Shown: positions 14,115 through 26,823 of the stretch, in pieces
How positions within the stretch are numbered: position 1 is the first letter of the stretch
Layout: each line of letters begins with the position of its first letter
Source of the DNA: Dendrophyllia cribrosa
Lineage: Eukaryota; Cnidaria; Anthozoa; Scleractinia; Dendrophylliidae
Length of the DNA stretch: 64,000 nt
Assembly: GCA_024195265.1 (NCBI GenBank)
Contig: JAJLRJ010000005.1
Location: 40,406,280 to 40,470,279, forward strand
Direction: 5' to 3'
The notes under the pieces: model-generated
Told to the model about the DNA's origin: nothing
Database searches by the model: none
The model's input: the letters and a program-made list of their open reading frames with translations, nothing else
Translations under genes and position numbers: made by a program

Positions 14115-15070
14115 GTCCTCGTTCTGAAAGCGTGTTGGGCTAAAGGTAAATAGAGTACATGTATATTTCTCGTTCTAAAAGCGTGTCGCGCGAAAGACAA
14201 ATGGAGTACAATCATGAATATGTTGTAATTCATTTTTATCCTTGGCTCAATTTTTATTTTCAATCGTCTTTTCTATACTAATATATGATACTGAATATAA
14301 AACAAAGAAAATAAAAATTGAATCAAGGATAAAATTGAACTGCAAGATGTATACCTTGTTCTAAAAGCGTGTTGCGCGGAAGATAAATGGAATGCGTGTT
14401 TATTCCTCGTTCTAAAAGCGTGTTGCGCGAAATTAAGGTAAATGGAGTACATGTATATTCTTCGTTTTTATAAAGGCGTGTTGCGCGAAATTAAGCGAAA
14501 TGGAGTGCGTGTATATTCCTCGTTCTAAAAGCGTGTTGCGCGAAAGATAAATGGAGTACATAAATATTCCTCGTTCTAAAAGCGTGTTGCGCGTAAGGTA
14601 AATGGAGTACATGAATATTCCTCGTTCTAAAAGCGTGTTGCGCGTAAGATAAATGGAGTGCGTGTATATTCCTCGTTCTAAAAGCGTGTTGCGCGAAAAA
14701 TAAATGGAGTGCGTGTATATTTCTCGTTCTAAAAGCGTGTTGCGCGAAATTAAGGTAAATGGAGTACATGTATATTCCTCTTTCGAAAAGCGTGTCGCGC
14801 GAAAGATAAATGGAGTACAAGTATATTCCTCGTTCTAAACGCGAGTTAAACAAAAGGTTAATGGAGTACATGTATGTTCCTGGTTCTAAAAGCGTGTTGC
14901 GCGAAGGGTAAATGGAGTACATGAATATTTCTCGTTCCAAACGCTAGTTAAACGACAGGGTAATGGAGTACATGGATATTCCTCGTTCTAAAACCGTTTT
15001 CCGCGAAAGGCAGCTGGAGTATCTGTATATTCCTCGTTCTAAAAGCGAGTTACACAAAAGGTTACTTGCG
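14115..15070. repeat. Minisatellite, about 16 units of 48-60 bp
   Basis: The unit core is cctcgttctaaaagcgtgtt then gcgcgaaagataaatggagt. Units differ by substitutions and small indels, and about 170 bases of other sequence (14190-14355) split the array. The 149-codon minus-strand frame across it is a by-product of unit length. Confidence 0.9.
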
Positions 15071-15158
15071 ACATTAGCATAAGCGAAAGCACAACAAGTA
15101 TAACAAATAAGGATCAATCCATGTCACTGTTCGTTTTTACTTGACGCAAATTCTTAGA

Positions 15159-15194
15159 GGGGGGGGGGGGGGGGGGGGGGGGGGGGTGGGGGGG
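15159..15194. repeat. Poly-G tract (about 36 bp, one T)
   Basis: A G run with a single interrupting T near its end, just after the minisatellite. Confidence 0.95.
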
Positions 15195-15199
15195 TACGC

Positions 15200-16590
15200 A
15201 GCTCTTACAAGGTCTTCTCTGATTTGCTGAGAAAACAATAGAACAAACAACAGAACAATGGACCCCAGCCCTGAAAACAATAGAGCTGCGTGTTACCCAG
15301 GTCCAATGAAATTAGAGGTTGTTAAGAGCCGCGTGGTATCTGGATTCTTATGCTTAGCTTATGCTCATGTCGCTTGTGAAATCCTAAGGCTTGAAACGAC
15401 GTAGCACAAACCTAAAGTAGTGTGTCATGCCAAACTTAAAAGGTTACATAAAAATGGATTTATTGTCACGTTTTTATAATAGAATATTAATTGTAGCTTC
15501 CAAATTGTTTATTACTACTACCGTGTTCTGTACATTTGAATGAAAAACTTTCATACAAATTCTACTAAAAATCTTGTCCCATAATGGCATGTTTCTACCA
15601 TAATTTCAAACTAACATAAATAACAGAATAACAGAGCACCTAAATGTGAGGCCCACAACTTGAATTCTGAAATTTCGTCAGCATGCATCTTTACTGCCAA
15701 AAATTCAGTAAAGAGTGAAGCAGCAAACATTATTACAGAACCACACTAACAAGGGAAGCCCTGTTTATGGTTTTGTTATTTTTTTAAATTGCATAAAACC
15801 ACTTAGGTTAACTTAAGAGAAAATAAGAGAGCACTCAATCATACGCACCAATCTAACTTGAAATAGCTTAACCTTACTGCTCTAAATACAATCAAGAATA
15901 AAAGCCATCATTTTGTGCAACTTTCAAGAATACAGCTTCTGAAAAAACGGAGTAAATCCCCTCTCTCCTCCTGATTGTAACAATAGACATTTGTTAATGA
16001 GCAAAAATATACCTTTTTTTCAAAAATCTAAGTGGACCTTTTCTAGCTCATTAACCATTTTTATTGTATATATTTCGCAATTAGATTATGAGCCCGAGAT
16101 TTCTATCCAGTGATATCACAGGATAGAAATAAATTATACAATTGATTTAGTAAAAATCTACTAGACGTTCAAAACGTAACAACAAATACTCTTCACAGAC
16201 ACTTCGAAAACGCGAAGAAGCGGCCGCCATTAGGCTACTCACTCTACTCACGGAATAGATAGTGAGTATCGTAGCCGATAAGAGAGCAGCATTCGTGATA
16301 GAACGCTTGTAGATTTATACTAAATATAAATATGAAATAATGAAAAGAAACGAAACGAAATAATGAAAGAAACAAGACTATTAGGCTACACGGCATGACT
16401 AACTGCCATTAATTAACAAGGTTCCTATTAATTGCTGATAAATGCTGGCATTTTAGTAAACTGAGCTAATTTCGCTTGTTTGTTTGCAATATAAAATTCT
16501 AAGCTTTTCAGACGAGGTAGTTTGGCTAAGATTCACCACTGCCTACTTTCGGAAGGTTAATATAGGAAAAGGCTTATATGTGTTAGCCAA
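15200..16590. other. FANCB downstream region; no gene seen
   Basis: Holds the probable FANCB 3'UTR (AATAAA candidate at 16065-16060) and AT-rich DNA with no convincing ORF. Confidence 0.5.
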
Positions 16591-16591
16591 G

Positions 16592-16982
16592 TTACGTCTT
16601 GGCCATAACACTGTCAGTTGACACTTGGTCCTGAAAATAATCACTCCACAACTTTGCTAAGTCAATTTTATCACTTGAGATATCTCCTCTTCCCATCCAC
16701 TCCCTTGCCCTCTTTCGTTCAAATCCTTCTCTAAGAGCTTTAACACCATCATCCTTTCGTTCATGTCCACTTTCTGTACTCGTGTATAAACCTGCGTGAT
16801 CTCTGCTGGCTTTCTCCATCAGCTTGTGTAGCTTTTGCCGTAGGTTTGTTGCTTCGTGATTCAGGGTACATACGCCGTTCTTGATGATTGACGTATCAAA
16901 AGCAGGATCAGCAAGAATTCTGACATCGTGCGGTAAACTTTGACGAAGTCTGTGCAGCAGTAGGTACAATTGGTTCTTGTTT
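16592..16982 (-). CDS. FANCB: FANCB exon 11 (residues 718-847 and stop)
   Basis: The acceptor is tttactttgtag; the exon enters in phase 2 and ends at TAA 16594-16592. It encodes RNKNQLYLLLHRLRQSLP, the counterpart of the conserved RNQTVMFQCL-type helix, then a Lys/Arg/Glu-rich tail. An ATG upstream at 17050 is only the open intron and is not used. A possible poly(A) signal AATAAA lies at 16065-16060. Confidence 0.88.
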
Positions 16983-19900
16983 CTACAAAGTAAACAGCCT
17001 GTTGAACTCCAAAGCAATTTCCAAGGTGGTCTGTAGACCACATACCACACCCAACAATCAAGTGTGGTAACCTTTTAGAGCCATAGTCGATTAGGGTTAA
17101 GACAATAAAAGTACAGGAATCATGTGTAAATGGATAACGGATGAAGGGGAAAAAATGGTGTCACATTGGTGGGGGAGTGAAACACGAATATTTGGTATCA
17201 AGTTAGTTGATGAGTAACTTGACCATCGTAAAGAGCACAGGCTTTCCATCCTCTGTTTATTCTGGTGATTTGGGACTCGTGAAAGACGTATTTTCAAAAT
17301 AACGGTTCGACTCGGATTGCCATAAAAAGAAGCACAAAAAAACATGGCCGCAGTATTTTCGAGAGTTTTTATTTCATCTTCATCTGTTTTAAGAGCCATA
17401 AATTTCGCCTAGTTTTATAAACTGATGCGTACATTACAGATACATAGCACACCACACCACAGAGGATGGTAAACTTATTTCGTTATGAACGATGGCCAAT
17501 AGTACTTTATGAACTCGGTTGGTATCAAATTTTAAATGGTTCTAAAACAATTTCACTTGACGTTAAGACTCAGCTACATTTTTTTAGAAACTATCGCGTC
17601 ATCAGCACGCTGTAAAATCACGCGTGCATTTACCCTAAAACCGGCGACTGGAAAGCTGAATGAAGTCACAGAAAAAAACTTGTAATTTTTTCTTGACAAA
17701 GTAGGATGTTATCGCATCCTTTGTGCAAAAGTGGCTAGTCGTATTTTATTTTTTGGCGTGCTTGTGGCGCAACATTTTCAAAAAACTTGTCGCATGCTTG
17801 AACAAAAAATACTCGTATAGAAATATGGCTTTGAATACTAACAGTAAACGAGAATGGTTAACGTATTACAGTTGTACATGTAACTGAAAAAGCAGCGAGG
17901 TAAACTTCCCCAAGTGATATATGTCCCATGCTTTACAAATATTTTCAGTTGAAATGACACTAGTGACTTTTCCAAACAAATTGTCTTTGTTTCTTTATTC
18001 TGGAAACGCCCAAGAAGATAGCTGGCGGTTTTGTTGACTTGCGATGCCGAATTCGTGAGTGGCGAAGCCGTGTGGGGAATGGGGAGGGAGGGAATTTCAA
18101 TTACGATCCGTTCTCTGATTGGTTGGTAAATGTGTCAAAAAGCCCACGATAAAGAGCAGGCGGTTTTCTCTTTCTCCTCCCCCATTTCCGGCTACCAAGA
18201 AAAGAAAATAATTAACTGAATTTCAATTTACCTGGTTACAAGCGTCACATGTCCTTCATCTTTTACAACAATCCCAGCACCACCCAGAGGACCGTTATTG
18301 CGGAGGGCAGAAAGAAGTTGACTGAAAATGTCCTTGTGATCATCTGTTCCTGCCTGCAGTACTGGAACATCTGTTACTGAGCTCTTCACAAACGAGGTGA
18401 TGTGGTGTGCACTTGAAACACTGCTCTGTAAAACAAGCTTAAAAAGAAGACAGTCAAAATGATGGAGAGGTGCTTGAACCAAGGCCTTTTCCTAGACCTT
18501 CAGATGGAGAAATTTGCATCCATCAAGACATAAAGCCACTCGACAATTTTATTGCCTCAACACCACCTCTTTATTGCATCAGTAAATTCCAGCAGTGCTC
18601 ATCCCCCTGGGTATTAGTCGGGCATTTGCTCATGTTCAAATCCCGGGGGTCAATGTACCCCGGGCAATTGACATCCTTGTGTTCTCGACCTCAAAGAATT
18701 CTGGCTGACAAGAAATTTGTTGCGAACTTGCTCTAATCCGCCACTACATAAAAATTCTCTTTTGACTTAGTTTGCCTTCAAATAACTTTTGGATGAGTCT
18801 GGATTCAAAGAACTTTCCGTCTCTTTTACTACAACCGGGGCATTTGTATAGCTTTTTTGTACGCTCCATGGGGCATTTTCACAAAATGTTAATAGCTGGG
18901 AGTTGTCCCGGGGGTAGGGGAGGGGAGGGGGGGGGGGGGGGGGGGGACATGGCCACTGCTGGAATTGACTGATGCATAATCGTTTCACTTTTTTGCTATA
19001 TCTATGTCTGAATCAAAAATTGTCAGGTTGAACACATGACTTAAGGAGGACAGACTGGAATGAAGACCTGTGGGAATTGACAAACCAACAGTATGTAGAG
19101 CAGAAGGAAAGGAAACGGAGATGAATTGATGCTACTTTGAGGAAGTCACTAAATAACATCAAAGAAACAAGGCCGCCCAAAAAATGCAAGGGAGTGGGGT
19201 GGGGGGAGATGTTGAGGCATAGATGAGGATTTCTGGTCACACTTGATACGGTAACTGTTTGGAAGGGTGCACATACACATAACCAAAGTAGATGAAAAGT
19301 ACAAATTGATGGTCTGTGCTCTTCGCTAAGCAGCCTAATGTCTTTGCCCTTTGTCATGGAGGCCTGGTCTCTGCCGTCACGTTGTTTCCTTAGACAAGAT
19401 ACTTTGCTCCACATTGCCTCTCTCCACCCAGGTGTATAAATGGGTACTGGCGACAAAATGCTGGGGGTAACCCTGCGATGGACTAGCATCCCATCCAGGG
19501 GGGAGTAGCAATATTCCTACTTACTTCATGCTACAGAAACTGGGTTAAGCTCTGGCTGTCTGGGAAACCTGTGACTCATGTGGGCAACCTGTGGCTTATG
19601 CACATTGTTCTTTGTAGCATATCTCTTACCTCTGTTTCAACAGATACTGATCTTAATGCCATAATATCTTGCTGTATTGACTTGCGATCCAAACAACTGT
19701 TCAGCTTTAGACTGCCATTCACTATCTTCTCAGTGTCCAATTTTACATGTCCACAGTGCATGGAATGCCGATCAAAGCTTCCATCCATATGATTACTGGT
19801 CCATGTAACCACAACTGATAGGGAACAACTATTTGAGTATGTAAATCTGGGTAAAGAGGCTATTGCTGTCAACCTTGTTTGGTTGCCTGGTAATAGCTGC

Positions 19901-22900
19901 TTTTGTTTGACAGCTGTGTTTGTACTGCCAGTTTTTGTCCTCTTCACAGATGGCAAGTGCCTGTCATTGTGAGGCGAGCTCTTTAATATTCCAGGTTGTT
20001 TATGATGACAGCTGTCGTCATCACAAAACACAGCCTTTGCTGAATATGATATCTCTTCAAGCTGGCAGCTCACGAGTCCAAGCACTAGGTCGGAGACAGC
20101 ACTGAAATGACATTAAAAATTACACTCTGAGCCAATCAAGATATTGGAAGCTAGGTGCCGTAAAGGTACATGTAGAAAAAGAGGAGGGCAGCAAACACCT
20201 CAATAGCAAGGATGTTTCCATGGTAACCTGGCCATAAAAGTTACATGTTTAGCACCATCTTAAACATTTGATTCATCAACCTTAAGAGTTTTATTTGTGA
20301 ACTTGGTGAGAATCATATTAATCAAAGCCTCTATGATGAAAGGGTTAAGGAAAGAAGACAAAAATTCAAACTATCACCATACCCCAGCCAGAAAAAAAGA
20401 AAGGAAATGGGGGAGAAAGACAAATAATTTAAATAAACCTCTTTCCTTTTTTCTCTTTTCTGACCAATAGTATTCGATTTCCCATCCTGTTCGGTCTAAC
20501 AACAGTGAAAACTTCAAAGAGAATGCGATGCAGGTGTAGTTGCAATGAGAGCCTTAGAAGAAACTTCAGGCCTCGACGGGATTCATACCCATGATCTTTT
20601 CGATTCCAGTGCAAATGCTTTACTAAAGAGCTACAATGCCAGCTGGAAGCCAATGGTCAATTTTGAGTTTTATTATCACGTGAAGATGTTCTTTACCTAT
20701 CACTAGTGTTTTCTACATCAATGCCAACAATCCACTGATCATATACGATACGCTGCCATATATCTTTGACAGTCAAACTTGAACTTGGCACCTTAGTTGT
20801 AGAGTTATCTTGTTCACCTGTGGAAACAACACACGTGTTGACCTCTACAAGGAAAGAAAACACAGAGATGATGGAGATAATTACACAATGTTATTCAGCT
20901 AATTGTCAAATTGAATAAAGTGTATTGGTCTGCCAAATAGGCCTACAACCAGGGAGGTACTCAGGTATAATAATTTAGGGGAGGTGCAAAGACCTTTTTG
21001 AAGTTTGAAATTTGCGATCTGAGGAGTTTTTGGGGAAAGAAATTTTGTGGTGACTTTTTTGGGGGTGAAAAATTTTGGTGAGGAACTCTTTGGGGGGCTG
21101 GCAAAAAGCATAACTGTTTTATGCAGAGAGAAAAGGGACTTTCTGGGACGTTGATTTTTCTAGGTCCGGTTTTAACCCAGTAAGACTTTTTTTGGTCTAA
21201 CAATTTGGGGTTTACCTCGGTGCAAGAGCCTGTGACTTTTTCCTTTGTTTTTTACCTTTGTAGTATTGCATTCCCAGTTGACTCTATCGTTTTATGCCTT
21301 TTGTTTTCGTTGTTTTACGTCACTCGTGGGTTTCACAGGTTCTTACACCGAGGATGAGCCGCGATTTGGCCTCATTTGCACCTCCCTGTCAAGTGCTGTT
21401 ATCGCTGAGTACCCCACTGGGAGCCTGTGCATAACACATCCAATTGCAAGACTGTGAATTGTAACCACTCCAGGTCTTATAAAGCTTTGTCTGAAAGAAA
21501 ATTATCCCAGTTCTCACAGGAGTTTACCACTTTAACAAGTTACAAACATAAAAACCATCTTTGATTTTAAATTTTTCTGCCTTTGAAAATGTTGTTTTGC
21601 TCCTCTCACTCCTCTGTTTTTCAAAACTTTCAAGAACTGTTATTCAATAAAAATATGCAAAGGAATCAAGAATAACAATAAGAATGCCAAATTTGAATTT
21701 GATACCCTCTTGGTCTGGGAGCCAAAACATTTGCCAGCTTTAATTGCAGTTACTTACCTTCACCAAAAGCCCCTTCCAAAAGACAGTAGAGACCTGGGGA
21801 CTAAACAGGAATAAGGATATTACTACTGACAGTGCTACGCACACAAATTATTATACCGTGTGGCATTAAACTTTTGTGGGATCTAATTTTTGCAAATCTC
21901 ATGGGGTTTCCAGTGATAAGCGAAAAAAACATAATGTAAAAATAAACTCTGGATAGTGAACGACTTGTGACATGAGTACAGTATTTAAATAATAAGTAAT
22001 TTAAAAATAAACAAGATGACAATTTACATCTCCTTGTTGTTATATAGTATGTACATGTATAGTAGGTGAAATACCAGACAGGAAGTTACTCAAGATCGGC
22101 GAAAAATTTATTTGTTCTTAACAGTAAAGTTTGAAAACAAAATTTGCAAAAATTTTGTTCCCATGAAATGCAAAATATTGACTATTCATGAAATTGAACT
22201 CCGCCCATTGAAATTTCAAGTCAAGTGTGTACCTTTTCTCTTTCCTCTTTACTGCCTGGACCATAGGATGATGTAACATCTTTCAACACTTTGCAACAGT
22301 GCTCCGCCATTTTCATTTTCTCATGACACTCCATTTTAGCCTCGTGTAAACTGGATGCTCTTGCCTACATTTTGTATAATAGATAAATCATAAGCTCTAA
22401 TAAATATATGTCTTAAGTTTCATCAGCCAGGCTTTTATTCAGAATTTTGGCTATCAGAAAGGGTTTGGGCCCAATATAAATGACGGGTGCTTGTCATACC
22501 TCTTTTAGGGAGTCAAAATTTGTAGATTGGTACCCCTTAAGGTTCTGGAATCTAAAATGACCATGGTTTGGATTATGGCAGTAACGTTTAGGGTATTGAG
22601 CCGAAACAATATGATAGTCGAAGAATGTCTTGTGTTGTTTACAATATATTGGTTCCTCTTAGGAGTCAAAATATATTTGAACCATGCCTATCAAACAAGA
22701 TTCTGGTACCTTTTAGGGTGTTTTTGAAAATTTCCAACAAGCACCCCATGTGCAGTCATTTTTATATGACAGTCCCCCACCCCCCCCCCCCCCCCCCCCC
22801 CCATTTTTTTTCAACATTATTGGACACAAATAACTTACAAAAATAATATGAAAAAAGGGGAAAGGTGTGAACGGGACACGAAGCCCCATTCTCTCCCCAC

Positions 22901-25900
22901 TCCCACCTTACCCAGTCTTGTGCATTTCTTTTTTTCTTTAATTATGATATTTCTTCTTTCACTCATTACCACAATCTAAGAGCCTGGTTGAACAAACTAA
23001 GCCTTTTTGCAGTGAGAAACCTATTATCCAAGAAGGGTGCAAGAAATTTTTGGAAAGTACTGGTATCTTATAGCTGTAAGCTGTAAACTTTCTCTGACCT
23101 GCATTCTTGTTCTTAAAGCCCGTGCAGTTTTCTGCAGTGAATCTGTCACTGGCTGAGACTGTGAAGAAACAGAATCCTACAAAAGAGAAATAAAGATAAA
23201 ACAACATGAAAGTGATGATATGTCACAAGCGTGGGGGCAAAGAAAAAATCTGAGTCTCCGACGGGTAACAAACCCATGTCTTCCAATCAAGTTTGCGTAC
23301 ATACTGCCTGAGGATGTCACATGACACATTCCCCAGGGGCGGTACTCTCGTGTATATCAGCCATATGGGTATGTGCTGCTGTGAAGGGTATAGTTTTCAA
23401 GCAGCTTAGTCTGGGATAGGGTATAGAAATCAGAGAGTTTTGGTCTATAATAGGGTATCATTTGCCGGGAAACTGATCAGTGGTATGAAGAATTAAGTCT
23501 AGAATAGGAATTGAAACTTGGAAGAGAAAGTGCCTTCGTTTCCCTAAACGGAAATAAAATCATTGCGGCAACATTGTTGACAGATGGTTTAATAGTTTAA
23601 TAGTAATAGTTCTAAAAATAGCAAGTCTGGGATAGGGAAGGGATTTTCAGTGTCTAGTCTAGTAGGCTTGCAAAATCAGCTGAACATGATCTGGTATAGG
23701 GTAAGGGTTTCAGAGTCCCAGCGGCACACCCTCACCAAAAAGTATACAGAGTACCACACCCCCCCCCCCCCCCCTCCCTGGGACACATTCCCATGTTTTT
23801 AAAGAGAAAGAAATCATGATTGCAGTTATGCAGCAACAAAATTAGTTGCAATTAGAGCTTGAGGGTAGACAGAATTCAAACCCAAGGCCTTTGAGATAAC
23901 AGTGCAAAGTTAGGAGCTTGGTATTGGTTGGAAGCTTACATGCCCAGGGGTCAAAATTTGTAGCTTGGTACCACTTAACATACTAAAATCTAAAATGACC
24001 ACCATTAGAATTATCGCAGTACCTTTTAGGGTATTGAGCTGAAAAGATATGACAGAATATGACATGTGTTGTTTTAGTATTGGTACCTCTTAGGGGTAAA
24101 AATTATTTTGAGCCACGCCCATCAAACAAGATTCTGGTACCTTTTAGAGTTTTTTTCGTACATTTTCGATGAGCACCCCCATCATTTTTATATGTGAGCC
24201 CCCTTTCCCCACCCTCAGTTGCTACATAACTGCAATGGTCTTTCATATACACATTATCACATTCTCATACTATTGAAAACTGCATTTGAGTTGCAAGGTA
24301 CATGTATGTAATTTGAACAGACTAACCTGAGTGCCTTCAATGGTCGCCAATCCTTTTGCTAAGTCTACCAGAGAAAAGTTGGATAACTCACCAGCTAGAA
24401 AAGTGGGAGAAAGAGTATTAGGATCACAAAAATGGAGAAAATATGGTGACCGGGTACAAATAAAAACAAAATGAAAAGAAAGACCCTCACATTCAGACAT
24501 GCTGAGATTACGTGGAAGAAAAACAACTTGTTCATATCCTTGTTCCAGGAAGTCATCTATGAGAATGAACTCAACCTCATCAAACTCTTTTATAACCTGT
24601 AAAGAACACAATTAAATTCTTTACCGGTCAAATTGAACCTTCAACATCCCCAGGGTTTTTGTTGAGGTTTGCACTAACAGGGACCATTTATCCCAATTCG
24701 GGGTAAGTAAGTGTGGGAGGGGAATGCTTCCCTCTTACTAGGGGGGGGAGGTAGGGCCTCCCCCAGAAATGTTTTCAAAATGTGCATTTTAAGGTATTTC
24801 TGACCAATTTGGGTTTTTGTTTTAACTGCTATGGAAGTCAGGCATTAGTAACGAAGCACAGTTTTATGTCACTCATAATAATGATCAAATAGCCCATCAA
24901 CTTTAACAGTTCTTTATTCAAATGTCTTAGCACATTTTGCTGAGAAATATCTGGGACAAGAATTGAAATAGCTGAGAAAAGGTCCCGGTGTCCCTGCTCT
25001 AACAAAGACCCTGATCCCTCCCCCCCCCCCCCCCTTCCTAGGCAACAGAAATTTGCAGGAATTTGGGGAAGGGTGGAGGGGATTTAAACAAGTCGACTCA
25101 ATTTCACACATAGTTTTAATGTCATCATACACAGATTGTCTATAAGTAATGAACCGGTCAAATCGAAGCTTCAACACCCCCGACAACCTCCTGGGCATTT
25201 GAACTTTTGTATTTTTGGCTGTTTCTGCCCGAGCATAAACTGGAGTTAATGTTTAGCTCAATGGAACCTTTAAGCTTCCTGCGGTTTGCCAGGGTTTTCC
25301 CATTAATTGTTCTTTTGTACTTTGCATAGTAACTTGTACTTTTACCCGCGCCCTTAAGCTCCCTGCTACTTGCCAGTGTTTTCCCCGTAAACGATCTTTT
25401 GCACTTTGCATTGTAACATGTACTTTTACCAGCGCTCTATTCTTAATGGCCACTTAGATTTCAAGCCTGCACGTGCTCATAGAGTATCAGCCAATCAGCT
25501 TCACCCAAAACTTGCAGTGTTTACGTTCATGTACATCGGTCGCGGCCGATCTCCCCATTCAGTTCAGTTTCACTGCTAAAGTCAAGCGTCTATTTCTCCA
25601 CCCACCCACCCACCCACCCACCCACTGCAGTTTATAGAGTATTGTTACCACTCTCTGGTTTGGTACTGCTAGGTAGGCCATTCTCGTCTATCTGCTTATA
25701 ACTTTTCTTCTGTATTTCAAAACAAAACATAATATATATAATATACATTATATGTAATTCATTATGTGATTTTAGTGTTAATAAATGGTTTGGGGGGGGG
25801 AGCGATGCTGGCGACAACCCTTCAGTCCCACACTGAAGCGATGCCTGGGTTGCCTTAGCTTGGGTGAGAAATGGTGGTGACGTCCACTTCCCCTTGCTAA

Positions 25901-26785
25901 GTGACCTTCTAGGAGCTTGGCATAGGTACACGCTGCTCAAAGTAGCAGTGCTCCATAACACCCATCTCATGGTTTATAGGCCACTCGCTGACCGGCTAGC
26001 CCCATTGACCAGCCTTGCATGCGGCAGGCAGCACTTGGGTCCTGAACAACGCTGATCCCCCTACCTTCTCCCACAAAATATGTGCATTTCAATTGTGTGT
26101 AGACATTAAGGTCTGCTCAAATTCCCTTCCCGACCCAACACAACATGTGAAATTGAAGCGACTTGTTCAAATCCCCTCCACCCCTCCCCTGAGGTGTCAA
26201 ATTCCCCACCCCCTAAACAGATGCTGATGCCAAATTCCTGCAAATTCCAAATACCATTCATAGCCTTGACACTTTGTACAGTAACTGCATTTGCACCATT
26301 GCAAGGATCATTTCATTCCATTTCCACAGTTATTCTTTCATATGTTCACTGTTATCGCATTCATCCCTGGTGAGAATCTTTGAAGGATCTTTAAGGATCC
26401 TTAAAGATCTGCATGAGGATCCGCGAGGATCTTACTGAGGATCTTGATAAAGATCTTTAAAGATCCTTGAAGATCTTTGTCGAAAACTTCAAGGATCCTT
26501 GAAGATCTTGGCAGGATCCTTGAAGATCTTGGCAAGATTATTGAGCAGGATCTTTGCCAAGATCTTCAAGGATCCTTTAAATTCCTTGAGGATCTTTGTA
26601 AAAAATTCTACAATAAATTTATTGCAGATGAAGAATCTTTGCGGATCTTTCAAAGATCCTGTGAGGATCCTTTAAAGATCTTTATCTTTAAGGATCTTTG
26701 ACAGGTCTTTGAAGATCTTCAAAGATCCCTGAAGATCCTGTAATTATTTCTCCAGGGATTGTTTATTGATTGGCTAATACATGTA

Positions 26786-26823
<38 letters not shown>

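Noticed and set aside
14115..15070. CRISPR-like array of regularly spaced repeats
   Set aside because: Whole units, including the would-be spacers, are similar to each other; this is a minisatellite in eukaryotic DNA, with no cas genes.
16983..17050. ATG at 17050 as the start of a separate 152-residue gene
   Set aside because: The open frame upstream of 16982 is intron read-through; a tttgtag acceptor joins 16982 in phase to FANCB exon 10.
17097..17399. 100-codon minus-strand ORF in the last FANCB intron
   Set aside because: Its first third looks protein-like (MALKTDEDEIKTLENTAAMF), but the rest does not, and no family or splice context was found.
19013..19489. 158-codon minus-strand ORF in FANCB intron 9
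   Set aside because: Low-complexity composition, no motif and no splice-site support; the true exon 9 ends at 19630.
20565..20646. Functional tRNA gene
   Set aside because: A- and B-box-like motifs are present, but no acceptor stem or intact cloverleaf can be drawn; a SINE is more likely.
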